In this document: positions 47,495 to 56,522 of the stretch, piece after piece
Layout: each line of letters starts with the position of its first letter
Position numbering within the stretch: the stretch's first letter is position 1
Origin: Clostridium prolinivorans
GTDB taxonomy: Bacteria > Bacillota > Clostridia > Clostridiales > Clostridiaceae
Assembly: GCF_004011155.1 (NCBI RefSeq)
Contig: NZ_RJWG01000001.1
Location: 435,189 to 499,188, forward strand
DNA: 64,000 bases
Direction of reading: 5' to 3'
Program-made: the position numbers and the translations under genes
The notes under the pieces: generated by a model
Told to the model about the DNA's origin: nothing
The model's input: only the letters and a program-made list of their open reading frames with translations
Databases searched by the model: none

Positions 47495-48103
47495 TCACTC
47501 CATGTTATATAAATTAAGTTTTAAAATAGTGTTATATACATTAGTTGGAAGAAGAAAACTTACATCTTTTCCTTCTTTTATCATATTTTTTATTTGAGTA
47601 GAAGATACATTAAAAAGAGGTATATCTAAAAATATAATTTCCTTTTTATATATTTTTTCTATTTTTTCTTTTTGTTTTAAAATGTTCTCCTTATTATAGC
47701 CAATCCTATTAAATACAACCAGCTTACAATTTTCCAATATTTTGTCTACATTTTTCCATTTATTTATATCCATAAGGCAATCTACCCCAGTTATAAAATA
47801 CCAAATAGTTTCTGGCTCTAATCTTTTAAAATATTCCACAGTTTTATATGTATAACTTAAACCTTTATTTTTAATTTCAAAATCACTTAATATAAATTTT
47901 TTCTCATTTTTAATAGCCATATTTACTAATTCATATCTAATATTAGCATCGGTCTTTTTTTTATCTGTTTTGTGAGGAGGATTTCCTGATGGCATAAAAA
48001 TAATATAATCTAATTTTAATATATTTATTGCTTCATGTGCTATATAAAGATGTCCATTATGTATGGGATCAAACGTTCCTCCAAATATACCTTTTTTTAT
48101 CAT
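47495..48103 (-). CDS. nadD: Nicotinate-nucleotide adenylyltransferase
   Basis: NadD adenylates nicotinate mononucleotide in NAD synthesis. The 202-residue protein begins MIKKGIFGGTFDPIHNGHLY, carrying the nucleotidyltransferase motif GGTFDPIHNGH. PSGNPPHK follows at about residues 40-47 and the closing FNVSSTQIKNMIKEGK has the SSTxIR-like signature. The ATG at 48103 follows AAGGAGATAACAAT; an upstream ATG lies before that site. It is paired with yqeK. Confidence 0.97.
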   Translation of the reverse strand: MIKKGIFGGTFDPIHNGHLYIAHEAINILKLDYIIFMPSGNPPHKTDKKKTDANIRYELVNMAIKNEKKFILSDFEIKNKGLSYTYKTVEYFKRLEPETIWYFITGVDCLMDINKWKNVDKILENCKLVVFNRIGYNKENILKQKEKIEKIYKKEIIFLDIPLFNVSSTQIKNMIKEGKDVSFLLPTNVYNTILKLNLYNME

Positions 48104-48476
48104 ATTGTTATCTCCTTGCAAAATAGAATTTTTATACTCTTTTTAGTATATATAATTATAATTTAATCAAAGCACAGTAAGCTATAAAATAACTTTCAAC
48201 ATACAATTTATAAAATTTAAAAATTTGTATTTTAATTGTAAATAAAAGTAAATATTTTATTAAATAATTATAATATTACATAGATATAATATTTTTACTT
48301 ATAAATAGATGAAACAAAAATATATATATTTTATTAAAATAATAATTCAAACTAAAATGAGTAGCAAATAAATTTTTAGATTTTATAGTAAATCTTTATT
48401 TTAATAGATAAAGTTATTATTTTAACAGGAAAATATATTAATATTTAAAACTTTAGTAATATAATTAAATTAATAA
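48104..48476. other. Gene-free AT-rich stretch
   Basis: About 370 bases without a plausible gene on either strand. The composition is almost entirely A and T with no clear repeats. A promoter for nadD is expected here, but many chance matches prevent a choice. Confidence 0.5.
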
Positions 48477-48548
48477 AATTAGCATGTATTATATTAATAA
48501 GTTTTAATTATTAAATACCCTTAAAACTTTATTTTATACATGCTAATT
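48477..48548 (-). terminator. Nested double hairpin after yhbY
   Basis: Outer arms AATTAGCATGTAT (48477-48489) and ATACATGCTAATT (48536-48548) are perfect reverse complements, 13 bp. Between them AAGTTTTAA (48499-48507) and TTAAAACTT (48521-48529) form a second stem. On the minus strand it ends with TTTTATTAATTT. It lies 6 bases after yhbY and should end the rplU-to-yhbY operon. Confidence 0.65.
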
Positions 48549-48553
48549 ATTTA

Positions 48554-48844
48554 TTATAAAAGCTCTATTTTAGGTTTTTTCTTAGATTTTCTATAAAGTA
48601 CTATTTTATTCCCAATTGCTTGAATTCCTTCACAATTTAATTCCTTGCATATTATATCTAAAGCTTCTCTTGCTTCATATCCGCTATTATTTAATATGTT
48701 AATTTTAATAAGTTCTCTTGCTTCTAAAGCCTCATCAACTTGATTCAAAAAGCTTTCATCTAATCCTGATTTTCCTATTTGGAAAATAGGATCTAATTTA
48801 TTTGCGAGAGATCTTAAATAGCTTCTTTGCTTACTTGTTATCAT
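48554..48844 (-). CDS. yhbY: Ribosome assembly RNA-binding protein YhbY (CRM domain)
   Basis: A 96-residue CRM-domain protein that binds pre-50S particles. It reads TSKQRSYLRSLANKLDPIFQ at the start, with the RNA-binding loop QIGKSGLDESFLNQVDEAL at about residues 22-40. It closes with IQAIGNKIVLYRKSKKKP. It follows obgE, another 50S assembly factor, by about 20 bases. Confidence 0.95.
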   Translation of the reverse strand: MITSKQRSYLRSLANKLDPIFQIGKSGLDESFLNQVDEALEARELIKINILNNSGYEAREALDIICKELNCEGIQAIGNKIVLYRKSKKKPKIELL

Positions 48845-48864
48845 ATTTTAAATCCTCCAATAAA

Positions 48865-50139
48865 TTATAATAAAAATTCAAATTCAAAATCATTAAGTCT
48901 AACTGTATCTCCATCTTTTATTCCCATTTCTATAAGTTCTTTTAAAATTCCTTTGTTTCTAAGAACTTTATGAAAATATTTTAATGAATCTGGCTCATTT
49001 ATATTTACACTATTGAGCAGTCTATCCACAAAACTTCCTTCAACAATGTAAACTCCATCTTCTTTTTTTATGTTATAAGTAAATTTTTTATCTTCTTTAA
49101 CAAACCATTCATCTTCACTTATTTCCAAATTCGTTACTGGTATTGTATCCAAAATTCTTACAGTTTCTTTTAAGAGTTCATCAAGTCCTTTTTTAGTTGC
49201 AGCGGATATCTTGAACACATTATTATATCCAAGTTCATTTACCTTTTTCTTGAAATTTTCGAAAACTTCTTCATCGTAAAGCATATCACTCTTATTAGCA
49301 GCAATAATTTGAGGTCTATCCCAAAGTTTTATACTATATTTTTTTAATTCTTCATTTATTTTTATAAAATCTTCAAATGGATCTCTGCCCTCAATACCAG
49401 AAATATCTACTACATGTATAAGTAATCTTGTTCTTTCTATATGTCTTAAAAAATCAAGCCCTAGGCCTACGCCTTCTGAAGCTCCTTCAATAATACCTGG
49501 AATATCTGCTATGACAAAACTTTTAATTCCAGGAACATCAACAACACCTAAATTAGGCTTTAAAGTAGTAAAATGATAATTTGCAATTTTAGGCTTTGCC
49601 TTAGATACCACAGAAAGTAATGTTGATTTACCTACATTAGGAAATCCAATAAGCCCTACATCAGCCAAAAGCTTAAGCTCTAATTCTATATATCGTTCTT
49701 CTCCTGGCATTCCAGGTTCTGCAAAATTAGGAGCCTGCCTTGTAGAAGTTGCAAATCTAGCATTCCCTCTACCTCCTCTACCTCCCTTAGCTACAACTAT
49801 ACTATCGCCAGGATGAGCTAAATCAGCCATTATTTTATTGCTTTCTACATCTCTAATTATAGTACCAGTTGGAACCTTTATATATAGATTTTCACCATTT
49901 TTTCCAAAACAGTTAGAGCCAGAGCCATTGGCTCCTTTTTCAGCTATATACTTTCTTTTATATGTAAAATCTAAAAGAGTAGTCATATTTGACTCAGCTA
50001 CTAAAATTACATCCCCGCCGTTTCCTCCATCACCACCATCAGGACCTCCAAGAGGAACATATTTTTCTCTTCTAAAAGAAACAGCACCATCTCCTCCATC
50101 ACCTGATTTTACAAATATTTTAGCTCTATCTATAAACAT
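48865..50139 (-). CDS. obgE: GTPase Obg (ObgE/CgtA)
   Basis: Obg is an essential GTPase in 50S assembly and stress response; in Bacillus it is linked to sporulation control. It has 424 residues. The glycine-rich Obg fold (residues 1-158) has [19 protein letters not shown] and [14 protein letters not shown]. The G domain has [11 protein letters not shown], the [10 protein letters not shown] switch and NKSDML. A C-terminal OCT/TGS-type domain closes the protein. It follows rpmA in the rplU-prp-rpmA-obgE-yhbY series, with a terminator and about 250 bases between. Confidence 0.98.
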   Translation of the reverse strand: MFIDRAKIFVKSGDGGDGAVSFRREKYVPLGGPDGGDGGNGGDVILVAESNMTTLLDFTYKRKYIAEKGANGSGSNCFGKNGENLYIKVPTGTIIRDVESNKIMADLAHPGDSIVVAKGGRGGRGNARFATSTRQAPNFAEPGMPGEERYIELELKLLADVGLIGFPNVGKSTLLSVVSKAKPKIANYHFTTLKPNLGVVDVPGIKSFVIADIPGIIEGASEGVGLGLDFLRHIERTRLLIHVVDISGIEGRDPFEDFIKINEELKKYSIKLWDRPQIIAANKSDMLYDEEVFENFKKKVNELGYNNVFKISAATKKGLDELLKETVRILDTIPVTNLEISEDEWFVKEDKKFTYNIKKEDGVYIVEGSFVDRLLNSVNINEPDSLKYFHKVLRNKGILKELIEMGIKDGDTVRLNDFEFEFLL

Positions 50140-50177
50140 TTTAATATCACCTCTTTAATTTGTAATAAAAATATATT

Positions 50178-50228
50178 TAAGCCTAAAGCATCAAGGGTTC
50201 AATCCCAAAAATTTTCTACTTTAGCTTA
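50178..50228. repeat. Imperfect inverted repeat in the obgE upstream region
   Basis: TAAGCCTAAAG (50178-50188) and CTTTAGCTTA (50219-50228) pair with one bulged C and enclose GGGTTCAATCCC, itself a small hairpin. ATAAAAATATAT occurs on both sides as a direct repeat (near 50165 and 50231). It may be a leader structure of obgE on the minus strand. Nothing else is seen in 50140-50362. Confidence 0.4.
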
Positions 50229-50362
50229 TAATAAAAATATATGTAAACACCTATTAGGTTTATTTTTCAAATTCTTTACACTATATTATTAACTAAATTA
50301 TATTTTTTATAGAAGTTATATTGAATATTTTTTATTAATTAATAATATTTAAGTCCACCATT

Positions 50363-50389
50363 ATAAAAAGCACCCGTAAAGGGTGCTTT
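50363..50389 (-). terminator. Intrinsic terminator after rpmA
   Basis: On the minus strand AAAGCACCC and GGGTGCTTT pair with a 5-base loop (TTTAC), followed by TTTATAAT. It starts 8 bases after the rpmA stop, so obgE needs read-through or its own promoter. Confidence 0.88.
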
Positions 50390-50396
50390 GGTATTA

Positions 50397-50699
50397 TTAA
50401 GCTTCTTCAACTTCTACTAAATCAACTGGATAAACACTTGCTCTTTTTTTATCTCTACCGCATCTTTCATATTTTACGATGCCATCTATTTTAGCAAATA
50501 AAGTATCATCGCTTCCTTTTCCAACATTTAATCCTGGATGAAGCTTTGTTCCTCTTTGTCTAACCAATATATTACCTGCAAGAACGAATTGTCCATCAGC
50601 GCATTTAACACCAAGTCTTTTAGATTCACTATCTCTACCGTTTCTTGAGCTTCCTACTCCTTTTTTATGAGCAAATAGCTGAAGGTTCATAACCAACAT
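50397..50699 (-). CDS. rpmA: 50S ribosomal protein L27 with Prp-cleavable N-terminus
   Basis: L27 reaches the peptidyl transferase centre through its N-terminus. The 100-residue protein begins [24 protein letters not shown] matches the Firmicutes extension that the protease Prp removes after Phe, leaving A-H-K-K-G. The core [20 protein letters not shown] and [15 protein letters not shown] is typical. The prp gene lies 5 bases upstream and rplU before it, the conserved trio. Confidence 0.97.
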   Translation of the reverse strand: MLVMNLQLFAHKKGVGSSRNGRDSESKRLGVKCADGQFVLAGNILVRQRGTKLHPGLNVGKGSDDTLFAKIDGIVKYERCGRDKKRASVYPVDLVEVEEA

Positions 50700-50703
50700 C
50701 GCG

Positions 50704-51030
50704 CTACACCTCCTCTACTTCAATATTTATATAATCACCGTAACTCATTTCAATACTTTTTAAACCTATAAATAATGTTTCCAATAATATCTGACATTTT
50801 TCAATATCTTTATAATCAAGTCCCATAAAATCCATACTTAAAAATCCATCTTCAATGGATAAATAAGGATTTACTTTAACTACTTCCGTAATACCATTAG
50901 CTATGGTTAATGAAACTGCAGAAACTGCACTACAAACCATATCATAACCTTCATTTACAGAATTAGCATGACCACTTATTTTAACAGATATTATATTATT
51001 AGATCTCTTTTTAAATAACACCTTAATCAT
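50704..51030 (-). CDS. prp: Ribosomal-processing cysteine protease Prp (YsxB)
   Basis: Prp cuts the N-terminal extension of L27. The protein has about 108 residues from the ATG at 51030 (MIKVLFKK). Catalytic His and Cys are seen in [21 protein letters not shown], here quoted as GHANS and DMVCSAVSA, with the usual spacing of 12 residues. The start is not fixed by the ribosome binding site; ATGs at 51042 and 51054 inside the rplU end are alternatives. It lies between rplU and rpmA, which supports the assignment. Confidence 0.93.
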   Translation of the reverse strand: MIKVLFKKRSNNIISVKISGHANSVNEGYDMVCSAVSAVSLTIANGITEVVKVNPYLSIEDGFLSMDFMGLDYKDIEKCQILLETLFIGLKSIEMSYGDYINIEVEEV

Positions 51031-51034
51031 AATA

Positions 51035-51346
51035 TTATGCATTAATCTTTTCAACTAAAAGCTTAGTGTAAGGTTGTCTATGACCTTGTTTTCTTCTATA
51101 ATCTTTTTTTCTCTTATATTTGAAAACTATGATCTTTTTAGCCTTACCTTGACCTAATACTTTTGCAACAACAGAAGCACCTTCAACTACAGGTTTTCCA
51201 ACTACTAACCCTTCTTCTTTAGAAACTGCAAGAACATTTTTTAATTCTATAGTTTCATCAACTTCACCTGCTAGTTTTTCAACGTAAATAACGTCTCCTT
51301 CTTTAACTTGATACTGTTTTCCTCCAGTAGCTATTATTGCGTACAT
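51035..51346 (-). CDS. rplU: 50S ribosomal protein L21
   Basis: L21 binds 23S rRNA in the large subunit. The 103-residue protein begins [20 protein letters not shown]. It contains [20 protein letters not shown] and ends with the rRNA-binding [18 protein letters not shown]. The start follows GGAGGTG. It heads the rplU-prp-rpmA operon, preceded by an L21 leader. Confidence 0.98.
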   Translation of the reverse strand: MYAIIATGGKQYQVKEGDVIYVEKLAGEVDETIELKNVLAVSKEEGLVVGKPVVEGASVVAKVLGQGKAKKIIVFKYKRKKDYRRKQGHRQPYTKLLVEKINA

Positions 51347-51354
51347 TAAAATAC

Positions 51355-51440
51355 ACCTCCTCTATCCAGTCTCGCCATCCCAGGTACACTTAAAAATAAG
51401 TGTTTTAAAAAAACCTTACGTGTGCGGTCTACAAAAGCCA
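51355..51440 (-). promoter_or_regulatory. L21 leader (ribosomal protein operon leader)
   Basis: On the minus strand this leader reads GACCGCACACGTAAGGTTTT, a variable hairpin (AAAACACTTATTTTTAAGTGT), then ACCTGGGATGGCGAGACTGG just before the rplU ribosome binding site. The CCGCACACGTAAGGTTT and CCTGGGATGGCGAGAC parts match the L21 leader family known upstream of rplU in Firmicutes. It is thought to allow feedback by L21. Confidence 0.88.
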
Positions 51441-51474
51441 TTTTAACACATGTATTATTTTTTGTAAAGAATAT

Positions 51475-52917
51475 TTAGCCAAATATCTTGAATTTTTGCA
51501 TTTTTTCTATCTGTTTTGAAAATATTAAAGGCTCTACTTTAAAATAATCTAAATTATTAACAAAATTTACATATATCGATTTATCTAAACATCCTATATC
51601 TTGAATAAATTTATATACGTCTGACATTATATTTTCTTTATATACATTTGAAACTTCAATATATATATCTTTAGTATTTAATTCATAACATTTTTCAAAT
51701 ATTTCATTTTTTATAAGATTAGTTAAAAATAAAAAACTTAATTGTTTTCCTGTTCCGCCACAACATTCGCATTGTTCTTCAATATATTCAAGAATAGATT
51801 TGCCCTTTTGCCTTCTGGCAATTTGAACCAAATTTAATTCTGTAAAAGGATAAATTACTGTTTTATTTTTATCTTCTTTAAAAGATTCTGTTAAAATTTC
51901 AACAATTTTTCTTTTATCATCTACATTATCCATATCTATAAAATCTATAATAATTATACCACTTAAATTTCTAAGCTTTATTTGTCTTCCTATTTCTAAA
52001 GCTGCTTCTATATTTGTACTTAAAGCAGTATCTTTTATTGAACTTTCTTTAATATTTTGAGCCGAATTAACATCTATTACATACATTCCTTCAGTTTTTT
52101 CTATAACTATGTTAGCGCCATTTTTTAAATATACTTTTTTATTTCTAAGCTCTAATATTTCTTTTTCAATACCATAATAATTAAATAATGTTTTTCTATT
52201 TTTATGAAGCTTTACTAAACAATTTACATCTTCACTAAATTTTAAAAAGTCATTTATAAATTCATAATCTTTTTCATTATCTACTATTATTGTTTCAGTA
52301 TATTCATCTAATACATCTCTTAATACTTTACTTATTATATCTTGTCCTCTATAAATAAGTTTTAATTTAGAAGAATAGTTAAATTCTTTTGTTATACACT
52401 TATATGTTTCATATAAATTTTTAATTTCTTTGTTTATAATATCTATAGAAACTTTTTGAGCATTTGTTCTAATCATAACTCCTAATTCATCAGGCATTTG
52501 AATATATTTTTTTATATATTCTTTAAATTCATTATTATAAATTTTCTTAGAAAAACTAAGATTTTTATTTAATGTTTCTAAAACTACATATCTGCCTGGT
52601 ATAGTAATAGCATTAGTAACTTTAGGACCTTTTTCCCCCGTACTTTCTTTTAGTACTTCCACTAAAATCTCTTGATTTTTTTTAAATTTTAAATTATTAA
52701 ATTTTTTATCAAGATACATATAACAATTTTTTTCATATCCTATATCTATAAAAGCACATTTTATAGCTGGGACTATATTTTTTATTACACCTTTATATAT
52801 ATCTCCAAAATAAGGCTCTTTAGTTATTTTTTCTATAAAGCATTCTTGCAATCTTTCTTCATTTCTTACAGCTATTCTAATTAGTTTTTCTCGTCTTTCT
52901 ATAAATATCTGTTTCAT
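51475..52917 (-). CDS. rng: Ribonuclease E/G family endoribonuclease
   Basis: A 480-residue single-stranded RNA endoribonuclease of the RNase G/CafA type. An N-terminal S1 domain is at about residues 35-120 with GDIYKGVIKNIVPAIKCAFIDIGYEKN quoted in parts (IYKGVIKNIVPA, AFIDIGYEKN). The DNase I-like catalytic part has YVIDVNSAQNIK and IIIIDFIDMDN with metal-binding Asp residues. The Zn-link is CECCGGTGK at about 404-412. No long scaffold domain of RNase E follows, so it is the short form. It lies between rplU and the DUF2344 gene, usual in clostridia. Confidence 0.93.
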   Translation of the reverse strand: MKQIFIERREKLIRIAVRNEERLQECFIEKITKEPYFGDIYKGVIKNIVPAIKCAFIDIGYEKNCYMYLDKKFNNLKFKKNQEILVEVLKESTGEKGPKVTNAITIPGRYVVLETLNKNLSFSKKIYNNEFKEYIKKYIQMPDELGVMIRTNAQKVSIDIINKEIKNLYETYKCITKEFNYSSKLKLIYRGQDIISKVLRDVLDEYTETIIVDNEKDYEFINDFLKFSEDVNCLVKLHKNRKTLFNYYGIEKEILELRNKKVYLKNGANIVIEKTEGMYVIDVNSAQNIKESSIKDTALSTNIEAALEIGRQIKLRNLSGIIIIDFIDMDNVDDKRKIVEILTESFKEDKNKTVIYPFTELNLVQIARRQKGKSILEYIEEQCECCGGTGKQLSFLFLTNLIKNEIFEKCYELNTKDIYIEVSNVYKENIMSDVYKFIQDIGCLDKSIYVNFVNNLDYFKVEPLIFSKQIEKMQKFKIFG

Positions 52918-52977
52918 AAAAATGCACCTTCTTAAGTTATTTTTTTAATATAATTTAATATAAATTTTAATTATAAA

Positions 52978-52997
52978 TGGAGGATAAAAATCCTCCA
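52978..52997 (-). terminator. Small hairpin after the DUF2344 gene
   Basis: TGGAGGAT (52978-52985) and ATCCTCCA (52990-52997) pair around a 4-base loop directly after the DUF2344 stop. The following minus-strand bases are only moderately T-rich. It contains a GGAGG, but no start codon follows at a useful distance for rng, so a terminator is the better reading. Confidence 0.5.
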
Positions 52998-52998
52998 T

Positions 52999-53709
52999 CT
53001 ATTTTATAAAATCTATTAGAGGAATAATTTCGCTCCCTTTTTCTACATATAATTCCTCTCTTTTTATATCTATAAAAGCATTTTTATTTGCATAGCTAGT
53101 ATTATTTATAATGAATTGAGCTAGCAAATCACTAGAAAGATTTTTTTTACTTCCGCAAGCTATAATGCATATTATTTCGATTCCATTTTCTTTTATTTCA
53201 TATTTAAAGTTTTTTATAAATTCTTTTATATTTATATTTTTTTCTCCACTTTTACTTTTTTTTAATATTTCCCATTTTTCTTCTTTTAAAAGTTCTTCAA
53301 TTTCATATTTTAAATTTACTGTATTATCATATTTCATTTTTATTATATATTTTGCAGCATCAATTAAAGCCATGGATTGAGGTATTTTTTTACCATTATT
53401 AGTTTCTGGAACTAATTTTACAGCTATAAATTTAATACTTGAAGGTGCATTTTCATTAAGAATTTTTAAAATATAATCTTCGTTTAAAAGATTCTTTAGT
53501 TCTATATCCATATATTCTCCAGATGAGTACATTCCTACTGAAAGAGGCTGTGCAATAGACATATTCATATGTGGATTAAATCCTTTAGAATATTCTACTG
53601 GAAGCTCTGCTCTCCTTATTATTCTTTGTAATGTTCTCATTAAATCAAGATGAGATATAAACTTAATATCCGCTTCTTTAGTGAATTTTATTAAATATCG
53701 CACCTTCAA
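52999..53709 (-). CDS. DUF2344 / TIGR03936-family radical SAM-linked protein
   Basis: A 236-residue protein that is usually fused to, or adjacent to, the TIGR03960 radical SAM protein. It opens with the family's VRYLIKFTKEADIKFISHLD and RTLQRIIRRAELPVEYSKGFNPHM, quoted here in parts, and SIAQPLSVGM. It lacks radical SAM cysteines itself. It overlaps the radical SAM gene by 32 bases in a different frame, so the two are tightly coupled. The reaction is not known. Confidence 0.92.
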   Translation of the reverse strand: MKVRYLIKFTKEADIKFISHLDLMRTLQRIIRRAELPVEYSKGFNPHMNMSIAQPLSVGMYSSGEYMDIELKNLLNEDYILKILNENAPSSIKFIAVKLVPETNNGKKIPQSMALIDAAKYIIKMKYDNTVNLKYEIEELLKEEKWEILKKSKSGEKNINIKEFIKNFKYEIKENGIEIICIIACGSKKNLSSDLLAQFIINNTSYANKNAFIDIKREELYVEKGSEIIPLIDFIK

Positions 53710-55537
53710 AACACTTCCCTTCTCTAAAGTTTATATTTATACCACAATTTGCACATCCTAATCGGCAATCTGGTGTTAAACTTGCATTTTTAGCTTTTTC
53801 ATTTTCATTTATTAAAAATTCTTTTTTAACGCCTATATCTATAAAATCCCAAGGAAGAATTTCTTCATAATTTCTTTCTCTATAAGTATAAAAATCTCCA
53901 TCTACATTACATTCTTTAAAAGCTTCTTCCCAAATTTCATAATTAAAATATTCAGACCAACCGTCAAATTTTGCACCTTTTTTAAATGCAGTTATTAAAA
54001 CATCGCAAAGTCTTCTATCCCCTCTTGCAAAAATTGCCTCTAAATTGCTTACTAAAGAATCATGCCAATTATAAGTTACAAATTTTTTATTTATATTGTC
54101 TTTTATAGCATTGATTTTTTCTTTAATTGACTCTCTTTTATCTTGAGCTGCCCATTGAAATGGAGTAAAAGGCTTTGGAACAAATATCGATGTACTTACA
54201 GTTACTTTAAGTCCTTTATTCCTAATATTTTTAGGAATTTTAAAATATTCATCACAAACTTTATTAGCTAAATCAGCAATCCCAATTACGTCATCTATAG
54301 TTTCATAAGGAAGACCTATCATAAAATAAAGTTTTATAGTTGACCATCCAGACTCGAAAGCACTTTTTACAGAGCGTATCAAATCTTCCTCACTTACACC
54401 TTTATTAATAACATTTCTCATCTTTTGAGATCCAGCTTCTGGTGCAAAAGTAAGGCCAGTTTTTCTAACCTTTTGTATTTCCTTAATTAAATCAACCGAA
54501 AAAGAATCAATTCTTAAAGAAGGCAAAGATATTCCAACATTTTTATCTTTATATTTCATAATCATTGAAGCTACTAAATTTTCTATATCAGAATAATCAC
54601 AAATACTTAGAGAAGTTAATGAAACTTCTTCATATCCTGTTTTATTTATTAATTCTTCTGTTTGCTTTATTAATTTAGATGTAGTCTTTTCTCTTACTGG
54701 TCTATAAATCATTCCTGCTTGACAAAATCTGCAGCCTCTTGTACACCCTCTAAAAGTTTCAAGCATAATTCTATCGTGAACTATTTCTATATATGGCACA
54801 ATTAACTTATCAGGATAAATACTATCATCTAAATTTGTTATAATTCTCTTTTTTATTTTTTTAGGGATATCCTTATATATTGGTTCAAATTTTTTTATAG
54901 TTCCATCTTCATTATAAGATACTTCATAAAAGCTTGGTACGTATATTCCTTCAATTTTAGACACAGCTTTTAAAAATTCTTTTTTGCTTTTACCTTTATA
55001 AAGTTTAAAAACATCTAAAATTTCATTAATAATTTCTTCTCCTTCACCTATTACAAAAAAATCAGCAATATCATAAAGAGGTTCAGGATTATACGCACAA
55101 GGGCCACCACACATTACAATAGGATATTCTTCACCTCTTTGTGATGCTCTTATAGGTATTTTACCTAAATCTAATATATTTAAAATATTTGTATAACTCA
55201 TTTCATATTGAAGAGTAAACCCTAAAAAGTCAAAATTTCTTATTGAATCCTTACTTTCAAGCCCATAAATTTCAATATTATTTTCTCTCATAAGTTTTTC
55301 CATATCTGGCCATGGAGCAAAAACTCTTTCACAAAATGTATCTTCTCTTTCATTAAGCACATGGTATAATATTTTAGTCCCTAAATGAGACATGCCTACT
55401 TCATATACATCTGGAAAGCAAAATGCATATCGTATGTCTACTTTATTTATGTCTTTATTGTAAGAATTAAATTCTCCTCCAATATACCTTGCCGGTTTAG
55501 AAACTTTATATAATATATCATCAGTTATTTTATTCAT
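53678..55537 (-). CDS. TIGR03960-family B12-binding-like radical SAM protein
   Basis: A 619-residue radical SAM protein. The N-terminal part has YEVGMSHLGTKILYHVLN and a B12-binding-like fold. The cluster motif is GCTRGCRFCQAG (C-x3-C-x2-C) at about residues 265-276. FAPEAGSQKMRNVINKG and PYETIDDVIGIADL follow, and the end has DCRLGCANCGIN, a second Cys cluster. The function is unknown. It is nearly always next to RNase E/G and ribosomal protein genes in Firmicutes, which hints at RNA or ribosome modification (inference). Confidence 0.93.
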   Translation of the reverse strand: MNKITDDILYKVSKPARYIGGEFNSYNKDINKVDIRYAFCFPDVYEVGMSHLGTKILYHVLNEREDTFCERVFAPWPDMEKLMRENNIEIYGLESKDSIRNFDFLGFTLQYEMSYTNILNILDLGKIPIRASQRGEEYPIVMCGGPCAYNPEPLYDIADFFVIGEGEEIINEILDVFKLYKGKSKKEFLKAVSKIEGIYVPSFYEVSYNEDGTIKKFEPIYKDIPKKIKKRIITNLDDSIYPDKLIVPYIEIVHDRIMLETFRGCTRGCRFCQAGMIYRPVREKTTSKLIKQTEELINKTGYEEVSLTSLSICDYSDIENLVASMIMKYKDKNVGISLPSLRIDSFSVDLIKEIQKVRKTGLTFAPEAGSQKMRNVINKGVSEEDLIRSVKSAFESGWSTIKLYFMIGLPYETIDDVIGIADLANKVCDEYFKIPKNIRNKGLKVTVSTSIFVPKPFTPFQWAAQDKRESIKEKINAIKDNINKKFVTYNWHDSLVSNLEAIFARGDRRLCDVLITAFKKGAKFDGWSEYFNYEIWEEAFKECNVDGDFYTYRERNYEEILPWDFIDIGVKKEFLINENEKAKNASLTPDCRLGCANCGININFREGKCFEGAIFNKIH

Positions 55538-55628
55538 CGAATTTCCTCCTATGTTATATACATAAATTCATTATAAATAAAAACATCTATGATATTTTAA
55601 CATAAAGATAGATTATTTAATAGCTTAT

Positions 55629-56486
55629 TTAATAAATGTTTTCTTCCCTTATGTTTATAAATTCTTCTATAGTTATATTCCCATGAATTTTTAAACCTTC
55701 TATTAATTCTTCTTCATAAATTATATCCATAAATTTCATATCATTATCAAGAACTGTAAATATAATATATTTATTTTTATCTACTATACTTAATGCAGTA
55801 ATTAAATCGTTTTTATAATTTATAGATAAATTTTTATTTTCTATATATCCTTGTTTTAAAAATTTATACTTTTTTTTTATAATATCACCCATAATAATAT
55901 AAACTATCCTTTCTTTTTCTTTTTTTGAAGAATATAAAATAAGTAAAGCTATAGCTATAATATTTATATTATTAATATTAAATATTATTAATATTATAGA
56001 AATACATAGAAGTATTAAACCTTGTATAATACTTGTTTTAATGGTAATTTCATTTGCCTTTTTATATATAGTTTTTAAACTTAAAATACTGCGAAGTATT
56101 CTCCCTCCATCTAAAGGAAATGCAGGTATTAAATTAAAAATACCTAATGTTAAATTTCCCTTATATAACAAAAAACTGTAATTAAATTTATAATTTTTAT
56201 ATAAATAATAAAAAAATATAGCCATAATCAAATTAAATAATGGTGCTGATAAAGATATTATTATGTCTTGTTTAGGAGAAACTTCATCAATTCCCTTTAA
56301 AGCTAATCTTGCTCCAATTGGAAGTATTTCTATAGCAAAACCTGAAAATCCTAAAATTAATGAAGTAAAATAATGAACAAATTCATGAAATATAACAATT
56401 AAAAAGGCCATTATAATTTGACCTTTAAAACCAATAAGAATAAGAAATATAAAATATGGGAAAAAAAATTTATTTACTTTTATCAA
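55629..56486 (-). CDS. M50-family intramembrane metalloprotease, SpoIVFB-like
   Basis: A 285-residue membrane protease. The zinc motif HEFVH lies in IFHEFVHYFTS at about residues 34-38, and the third ligand region is PAFPLDGGRILRSIL. About five membrane segments are seen, then a cytosolic CBS-like tail (about 205-285). SpoIVFB uses such a design to cleave pro-sigma-K in the mother cell, with ATP sensed by the CBS part. The likely start is a TTG at 56486, 6 bases after GGAGG; an earlier TTG overlaps this site. The preceding M23 gene fits spoIVFA. Confidence 0.85.
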   Translation of the reverse strand: MIKVNKFFFPYFIFLILIGFKGQIIMAFLIVIFHEFVHYFTSLILGFSGFAIEILPIGARLALKGIDEVSPKQDIIISLSAPLFNLIMAIFFYYLYKNYKFNYSFLLYKGNLTLGIFNLIPAFPLDGGRILRSILSLKTIYKKANEITIKTSIIQGLILLCISIILIIFNINNINIIAIALLILYSSKKEKERIVYIIMGDIIKKKYKFLKQGYIENKNLSINYKNDLITALSIVDKNKYIIFTVLDNDMKFMDIIYEEELIEGLKIHGNITIEEFINIREENIY

Positions 56487-56522
56487 AGCTGCCTCCAATT
56501 GAAATTGCTGCTTAAGGGCTAT

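Noticed and set aside
50194-50206. T-arm-like GGGTTCAATCCC suggesting a tRNA or tRNA remnant
   Set aside because: No anticodon arm, D arm or acceptor stem of tRNA type can be built around it on either strand; it is more simply a small hairpin inside a larger inverted repeat.
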